Assembly: GCF_017315985.1 (NCBI RefSeq) | Contig: NZ_JAFLVR010000008.1 | Span: 82,659 to 146,658, forward strand | DNA length: 64,000 nt | Direction: 5' to 3' | Origin: Candidatus Enterococcus murrayae | Lineage (GTDB): Bacteria; Bacillota; Bacilli; Lactobacillales; Enterococcaceae | Shown here: in pieces, positions 59,388 to 64,000 of the stretch | Layout of the letters: the number at the start of each line of letters is the position of its first letter | How positions within the stretch are numbered: position 1 is the stretch's first letter | Made by a program: the position numbers and the translations under genes | The notes under the pieces: model-generated | The model's database searches: none | The model's input: only the letters and a program-made list of their open reading frames with translations | Told to the model about the DNA's origin: nothing

Positions 59388-60413
59388 ATGGTCGGAGCTT
59401 TTACAGTACTATTGTTGGCATGTTTTTTTCAAGGAAGTTTTGGGATTTGCTTTAAGAAATACCAACCCTTTTCTTGGGAGGCTTTTTGGACACTCTTTTC
59501 CATTATCGGTGTTTTGCTGATCCCTCACATTTGGGCCTTTATCGAGGTGCCTAATTATATGAGCTATATTCTAAATACGCCGATCGATAAGATCTTCTTC
59601 GGCGCATTGATGGGCTTTTTCTGGGGAATCAGTTCGATCGCATACAGTAAAGCGATTGATATGATCGGTGTTTCGCTCGTGACAGGGATCAACTTAGGCC
59701 TGTCTTTACTGCTGGGAAGCTTCGTGCCGATGTTTATTCTTGGAACCTTCCCGTCGACGAAGGCGTTGATTATGCTGATTTTGAGTATGGCTGTTTTGAT
59801 GGGTGGCGTACTGGTCCTTTCTAAAGCCGGCTTTATGAAAAATGACAGTGATGAAGAAAATGACGAAGCAGCGGCAGAGGATTCTGCGCCTAAGAAGAAT
59901 TCCAAGTTTATGGTCGGTTTTCTCTTAGCGCTTGCTTCTGGTGCAGGATCAGCGGCGATCAATATTGGTGCTTCAGCAGCGAATTATCCGGTTCAGCTAG
60001 CGATCGATTCAGGCGTATCGCCAGTCAGTGCCAGTCTGTTGTCATGGGTGATTGTGTTTGCCGGCGGATTTATCGCGAATTTTATCTATGCTGTAATTGT
60101 GCTGGTTAAAAATAAAACCTATACTGATTATAAAAAGCCGGGTGCTGGAAAAGCCTATCTCAAGGTTTTAGTTACTTCATTTGTTTGGTTCGCAGCTTTA
60201 GCGGTCTATGGAAAAGCGACTCACCTGCTAGGCGATCTAGGTCCGATCGTGGGTTGGGTCGGGTTTAACGGCTTGGCCTTGATCATTGCCAATATGTGGG
60301 GATTTAGAGATGGGGAGTGGAAAGGATTTCCGAAGGCACAACGGATCGCCGTCATCGGAAATGCCATCATCGTCATTTCATTAGTTTTTGTCGCTTTAGC
60401 AAATTCACTGTAA
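59388..60413 (+). CDS. RhaT-like sugar:proton symporter (DMT superfamily)
   Basis: 341 aa, ten spans, of the L-rhamnose-H+ symporter RhaT family. Seen: GAFTVLLLACFFQGSFGICFKKYQPFSWEAFW (about 3-34), FFWGISSIAYSKAIDMIGVSLVTGINLGLSLLLGSFVP (about 76-113) and the inner loop with EDSAPKKNSKF. It probably brings in a 6-deoxyhexose or its acid without phosphorylation. AGGAGG precedes ATG 59388. Confidence 0.87.
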   Translation: MVGAFTVLLLACFFQGSFGICFKKYQPFSWEAFWTLFSIIGVLLIPHIWAFIEVPNYMSYILNTPIDKIFFGALMGFFWGISSIAYSKAIDMIGVSLVTGINLGLSLLLGSFVPMFILGTFPSTKALIMLILSMAVLMGGVLVLSKAGFMKNDSDEENDEAAAEDSAPKKNSKFMVGFLLALASGAGSAAINIGASAANYPVQLAIDSGVSPVSASLLSWVIVFAGGFIANFIYAVIVLVKNKTYTDYKKPGAGKAYLKVLVTSFVWFAALAVYGKATHLLGDLGPIVGWVGFNGLALIIANMWGFRDGEWKGFPKAQRIAVIGNAIIVISLVFVALANSL

Positions 60414-60437
60414 AGATAAAAATCTAGGAGGAACAAC

Positions 60438-61514
60438 ATGGTTAACTCTATCAAGGAATTGAATTATGTACCAGAAGTACCGGAGAGCCCTCGGAATATT
60501 GTGCTTATCGGAGCTGGCGGCATCGTATCCGGCTCTCAATTGCCAGCATATCAGATGGCTGGTTTCCCAGTGGTGGGAATTTATGATCTCGATTATGAAA
60601 AGGCCAAACAAGTTGCGAAGGATTTTGACATCCCTCATGCCTACAATGAACTGTCAGAGTTGATTGAATTAGCGCAGAAGGAAAATGCCGTGTTTGATAT
60701 TGCGGTCCCTGCGTCTGCCACAGCGGATATTTTGCGTCAGCTGCCAGAGCATGCCGGCGTTTTGATGCAAAAGCCCATGGGCGAGAGCATTGAGCAGGCT
60801 CAGGAGATTTTGACGATTTGTCGAGAAAAAGCGTTTGTAGCCGGATTGAACTTTCAATTAAGGCAAGCACCTTACATGATCGCAGCCAGAAAATTGATCA
60901 ATGATGGGCTGATCGGCGAGATCGTCGATATTGATTGGCGTGTCGTTGAATTGCATCCATGGCATCTGTGGGATTTCTTGTTTGAAAAGGAACGAATGGA
61001 GATCAATTATCATAGTATCCATTATGTTGATCTGGTTCGCAGTATTGTGGGGAATCCAACGAGTGTTTATTGTAAAACGATGCAGCACCCTAAAATGAAA
61101 GCGTTAAAACAAACGCGTTCTGCAATGATTCTTGATTATGGGCCTGATCTGCGGGTAAATCTGCATATCAATCACAACCATGATTATGCGCCGGACTATC
61201 AAGAATCGACCTGCAAGATCGAAGGGCTGAAAGGGGCTATTCGCATCACGATCGGTTTGATCCTAGATTATCCGACAGGACGGCCAGATAAGGTAGAGTA
61301 CATTCTTGATGACGGCAAAGGCTGGCGAGAACTGGAAGTGAAGGGCAGCTGGTTTAATGAAGCCTTTATCGGAACGATGGGCGGCTTGATGAAAAAAATG
61401 GACGACTCAACGTATGAGTACATGAATGATATTGAAGATGCGTACCAGACGATGTGTGTCGTCGAGGCGTTATATGCCTCCAGTGATAACGGAGGAACAC
61501 CAGTAAACTATTAA
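60438..61514 (+). CDS. Gfo/Idh/MocA-family dehydrogenase
   Basis: 358 aa. Cofactor motif IVLIGAGGIVSGSQLPAYQMAGF (about 20-42), the EKP-equivalent VLMQKPMGES (about 110; Q replaces E), and a catalytic His region NYHSIHYVDLVRS (about 189-201). In this operon it may oxidise the sugar at C1 to a lactone. GGAGGAAC precedes ATG 60438. The Q at the EKP position is seen in part of the family. Confidence 0.85.
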   Translation: MVNSIKELNYVPEVPESPRNIVLIGAGGIVSGSQLPAYQMAGFPVVGIYDLDYEKAKQVAKDFDIPHAYNELSELIELAQKENAVFDIAVPASATADILRQLPEHAGVLMQKPMGESIEQAQEILTICREKAFVAGLNFQLRQAPYMIAARKLINDGLIGEIVDIDWRVVELHPWHLWDFLFEKERMEINYHSIHYVDLVRSIVGNPTSVYCKTMQHPKMKALKQTRSAMILDYGPDLRVNLHINHNHDYAPDYQESTCKIEGLKGAIRITIGLILDYPTGRPDKVEYILDDGKGWRELEVKGSWFNEAFIGTMGGLMKKMDDSTYEYMNDIEDAYQTMCVVEALYASSDNGGTPVNY

Positions 61515-61528
61515 AAGAGGGAAAAAGC

Positions 61529-62404
61529 ATGGAGAAGATTATTGATACGCATGTTCATACGTGGGATTTGAAGCAGCTGAGACTTCCTTGGCTGGACACG
61601 GAAGAGTATTTGGCTCAGACCTTTACCGAAGCAGACTATCAAAAAGCTATGACTAGTGATCGCTTTACGATAACGGATGCGTTGTACGTGGAGGTCGATT
61701 GTGCACCGAATGATCGAGAAAAGGAAAACGACTGGATCATCCATCAGTGTAACTGCGCAACGAGCATCTTCAAGGGGGCGGTAATAGCCGGTGATTTAGC
61801 GACCGATCAGTTTAGCGAATCTATCGAAACCTATCGCTCCAGCATTTTAGGGGTTCGACAGGTCTTGCATGTTCCTGAACGGGAACGCGGCTTTTGTTTG
61901 CAGCCCCAATTTATGGAAAATGTTCGCTATCTAGGAGAAATCGGATTGACCTTTGATCTTTGTATGAGAAATGAAGAGTTATCGGATGGCTATGAATTGG
62001 CTAAAAGCTGCCCCGGAACCAGTATCATTCTTAATCACATGGGGAATCCCAATATGGAGCTGCTGTCTCAACCGCTAACGGATGAAAAAAAGAAGTATCG
62101 TGAAACGTGGTTTGAGAATCTAAAGAAATTGTCTGATTTACCTAATGTATACTGTAAAATCTCGGGTGTTATGGAGACGGAGCAGGCCAGGTTTGAGGAT
62201 TTTTCCGAGGAAATCAATCAGGTGATGACGCTTTTCGGCGAAGACCGGATTCTTTATGCATCGAATTTTCCTATTATAGATTTAGGCGGCGGTCTTAATA
62301 AATGGACGGACTTTCTTTTAACCTTGACTGCGGAGCGTACGAAAGAGTTTCGAAGGAAGTTGTTCAGCGAAAACGCCCAATCAGTTTATTTAAAACAGAA
62401 ATAA
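61529..62404 (+). CDS. Amidohydrolase family 2 (sugar-acid lactonase type)
   Basis: 291 aa, TIM-barrel COG3618-type hydrolase. Metal motif IIDTHVHTWD (about 4-13), VEVDCAPNDREKENDW (about 53-68), ILNHMGNPN (about 170) and YASNFPIIDLGG (about 248). Family members hydrolyse L-fucono- or L-rhamnono-lactone. GAGGG precedes ATG 61529. Fits the step after the dehydrogenase. Confidence 0.85.
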   Translation: MEKIIDTHVHTWDLKQLRLPWLDTEEYLAQTFTEADYQKAMTSDRFTITDALYVEVDCAPNDREKENDWIIHQCNCATSIFKGAVIAGDLATDQFSESIETYRSSILGVRQVLHVPERERGFCLQPQFMENVRYLGEIGLTFDLCMRNEELSDGYELAKSCPGTSIILNHMGNPNMELLSQPLTDEKKKYRETWFENLKKLSDLPNVYCKISGVMETEQARFEDFSEEINQVMTLFGEDRILYASNFPIIDLGGGLNKWTDFLLTLTAERTKEFRRKLFSENAQSVYLKQK

Positions 62405-62418
62405 TGGAGGAATTGGAC

Positions 62419-62748
62419 ATGACAGTAACAAGATATGGCGCTATTTCTACCTTAAAGCCAGAGTCGAAACAAAAATATATTGAGCTGCATGCGAATGCCT
62501 GGCCAAAAGTAAATGAAATGATCAAGAAATGCAATTTGCAAAATTATTCCATTTATCAAATCGACAACACCTTATTTTCTTATTACGAGTATACAGGTGA
62601 TGACTATGACGCTGACATGGCGAAAATGGCGGCGGATAAAACGACTCAAGAGTGGTGGGACGAGTGTATCCCATGTATGAAGCCCTTAGATGGCTATGGT
62701 GACGAAGGTGTTTGGACGACAATGAAGGAAATCTATCATCTGAATTAA
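62419..62748 (+). CDS. rhaM: L-rhamnose mutarotase
   Basis: About 109 aa, RhaM family: TVTRYGAISTLKPESKQKYIELHANAWPKVNEMIKKC (1-38) with the conserved His, NYSIYQIDNTLFSYYEYTGDDYDADMAKMAAD (about 41-72) and TQEWWDECIPCMKPLD (about 75-90). Interconverts anomers of a 6-deoxyhexose. ATG 62419 with GGAGGA; the longer frame from 62302 runs inside the upstream gene. It is the clearest pointer to a rhamnose-like substrate. Confidence 0.9.
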   Translation: MTVTRYGAISTLKPESKQKYIELHANAWPKVNEMIKKCNLQNYSIYQIDNTLFSYYEYTGDDYDADMAKMAADKTTQEWWDECIPCMKPLDGYGDEGVWTTMKEIYHLN

Positions 62749-62767
62749 TTAGGAGGAAAAGAACAAG

Positions 62768-63919
62768 ATGGCGAATCGTATGATATTAAATGAAACTTCT
62801 TATCACGGAAAAGGAGCGATCGAATCGGTCCCGGCGGAGTTTCATAAGCGCGGCTTCAAAAAAGCAGTAGTTATTACAGACAAAGATTTGATCCAGTTTA
62901 ACGTAGCCACGAAGGTTACTGACTTGCTGGATAATGCAGGAATCACTTATGAAATCTATGATGGGATCGTACCGAATCCGACAGTGGAAAATGTACAAGC
63001 CGGAGTAGCTTTTGTTAAAAAAGCGCAGGCCGATGTGATTATCGCGATCGGCGGCGGCTCGCCGATCGATACAGCGAAGGCAATCGGCATCATTGTGGAA
63101 AATCCTGAGTTTGCGGATGTGGTAAGTCTAGAAGGCGAGGTAGGAACAAAAAAGCCGGCATTACCGATTTTGGCGATCCCGACGACTTCAGGGACGGCTG
63201 CGGAAGTAACGATCAACTACGTTATTACAGACAAAGCAAAAAATCGCAAGTTTGTTTGTGTTGATCCACATGATATTCCGGTCGTTGCCTTTATCGATAG
63301 TGAGATGATGATGGGCATGCCGAAAGGGCTTTGCGCTGCAACTGGGATGGATGCCATGACCCATGCGATCGAAGGATTCATCACGAAGGGTGCCTGGGAA
63401 ATGAGCGACATGCTTCATCTGAAAGCCATCGAAATCATCGGCCGTTCTTTACGTGCCTCTGTCGCCGGAGAAGAAAAAGGGCGCGAAGAAATGGCTTTAG
63501 GGCAATATATCGCTGGTATGGGCTTTTCCAATGTAGGCTTAGGCTTGGTTCATGGAATGGCGCATCCTTTATCTGCGTGGTATAACATTCCCCACGGTGT
63601 CGCTTGTGCCGCTCTTTTACCAAGCGTGATGAAGTACAATAAAGAGTTTACTGGAGAGAAATATCGTGAAATCGCCAAGGTGTTGAACGTTGAAGGCGCT
63701 GAAGCGATGTCCTTAGAAGAAGTCAGAACGGCTGCTTGTACAGCGATTGACCAAATGAGTAAGGATGTCGGAATCCCTTCAACAATCTCTGAATTAGGCG
63801 TTAAAGCAGAGGATATTCCTAAAATCGCAGAGGATGCCTTTAAGGATGTCTGCACTCCGGGAAATCCACGAGATACCTCATTAGAAGAGATCATTACGAT
63901 CTATAACAGCTTGATGTAA
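62768..63919 (+). CDS. fucO: Lactaldehyde reductase (iron-containing alcohol dehydrogenase)
   Basis: 383 aa, FucO family, reduces L-lactaldehyde to 1,2-propanediol with NADH. Cofactor loop IAIGGGSPIDTAKAIGI (about 95-111), TTSGTAAEVTINYVI (about 138-152), metal ligands in ATGMDAMTHAIEGF (about 193-206) and LVHGMAHPLSAWYNIPHG (about 259-276). AGGAGG precedes ATG 62768. It would use the lactaldehyde released by the aldolase at the start of this operon. Confidence 0.9.
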   Translation: MANRMILNETSYHGKGAIESVPAEFHKRGFKKAVVITDKDLIQFNVATKVTDLLDNAGITYEIYDGIVPNPTVENVQAGVAFVKKAQADVIIAIGGGSPIDTAKAIGIIVENPEFADVVSLEGEVGTKKPALPILAIPTTSGTAAEVTINYVITDKAKNRKFVCVDPHDIPVVAFIDSEMMMGMPKGLCAATGMDAMTHAIEGFITKGAWEMSDMLHLKAIEIIGRSLRASVAGEEKGREEMALGQYIAGMGFSNVGLGLVHGMAHPLSAWYNIPHGVACAALLPSVMKYNKEFTGEKYREIAKVLNVEGAEAMSLEEVRTAACTAIDQMSKDVGIPSTISELGVKAEDIPKIAEDAFKDVCTPGNPRDTSLEEIITIYNSLM

Positions 63920-63927
63920 AAAATAAG

Positions 63928-63977
63928 AGACCGCTCCCTGCAATTTTCTAAATGATGATTGCGAGAAGCGGTCTTTT
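63928..63977 (+). terminator. Terminator of the deoxysugar operon
   Basis: AGACCGCT (63928-63935) / AGCGGTCT (63967-63974) with inner TGCAAT/ATTGC pairing, followed by TTTT. Confidence 0.85.
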
Positions 63978-64000
63978 GGTACTTGAATTTACACTTTAAG

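Overview
The window looks like chromosomal DNA of a low-to-moderate G+C lactic acid bacterium, most likely an Enterococcus. The reasons are strong AGGAGG-type ribosome sites with frequent TTG/GTG starts, many mannose- and fructose-family PTS genes, the deo/nup nucleoside cluster, Mga/PRD regulators, CcpA-type cre sites and BioY. A gadC-gadB-gltX locus points, by inference only, towards the GABA-producing avium group. No rRNA, tRNA, CRISPR array, insertion sequence or prophage was seen.

Layout. 1-7.1 kb: nucleoside ABC importer (ATPase plus two permeases) with deoB, purine nucleoside phosphorylase and deoD, i.e. nucleoside uptake and salvage. 7.2-14.6 kb: a mannose-family PTS (IIB, IIC, IID, IIA and a second divergent IIB) with a KDPG-type aldolase, a 2-hydroxyacid dehydrogenase, a DapA-family lyase, a CdaR-like regulator and a SIS isomerase, probably for a sugar acid or amino-sugar acid. 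14.7-21.3 kb: housekeeping hydrolases, an alcohol dehydrogenase, an acyltransferase, a TVP38-type membrane protein and a Gfo/Idh oxidoreductase. 21.3-21.5 kb: a stand-alone candidate ncRNA with its own promoter and terminator. 21.9-28.4 kb: an Mga-like regulator divergent from gadC-gadB-gltX (glutamate decarboxylation acid resistance). 28.4-34 kb: an AbrB/ParE-type toxin-antitoxin pair, an AraC regulator, an aquaglyceroporin and small proteins.

34-41 kb: a fructose-family PTS operon (PRD regulator, IIA, IIB, IIC, two class II aldolases, ROK fructokinase). Its IIB-IIC gap is filled by a 155-bp tandem repeat. Then bioY. 41.6-47 kb: two ABC export systems (a DrrAB-like pair with PadR and DUF1048, then a MacA/MacB-like trio). 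47-52.6 kb: two unrecognised genes, a rhodanese lipoprotein with a TVP38 protein, a zinc-ribbon DUF975 protein, and an XRE regulator with a membrane protein.

52.7-64 kb holds the most interesting system. GntR and IclR regulators sit beside two divergent operons. One encodes a MaoC hydratase, two family III CoA-transferases and a solute-binding protein with no signal peptide. The other encodes a DapA-family aldolase, a RhaT-like transporter, a Gfo/Idh dehydrogenase, a lactonase-type amidohydrolase, RhaM mutarotase and a FucO-like lactaldehyde reductase. This resembles a non-phosphorylative 6-deoxyhexose route in which the usual sugar-acid dehydratase is missing and a CoA-thioester module sits next door.

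A hairpin-bearing intergenic repeat family recurs through the window at 3.8, 3.95, 21.6, 23.4, 29.2 and 36.5-37.1 kb. Several copies end at the ribosome site of the next gene.
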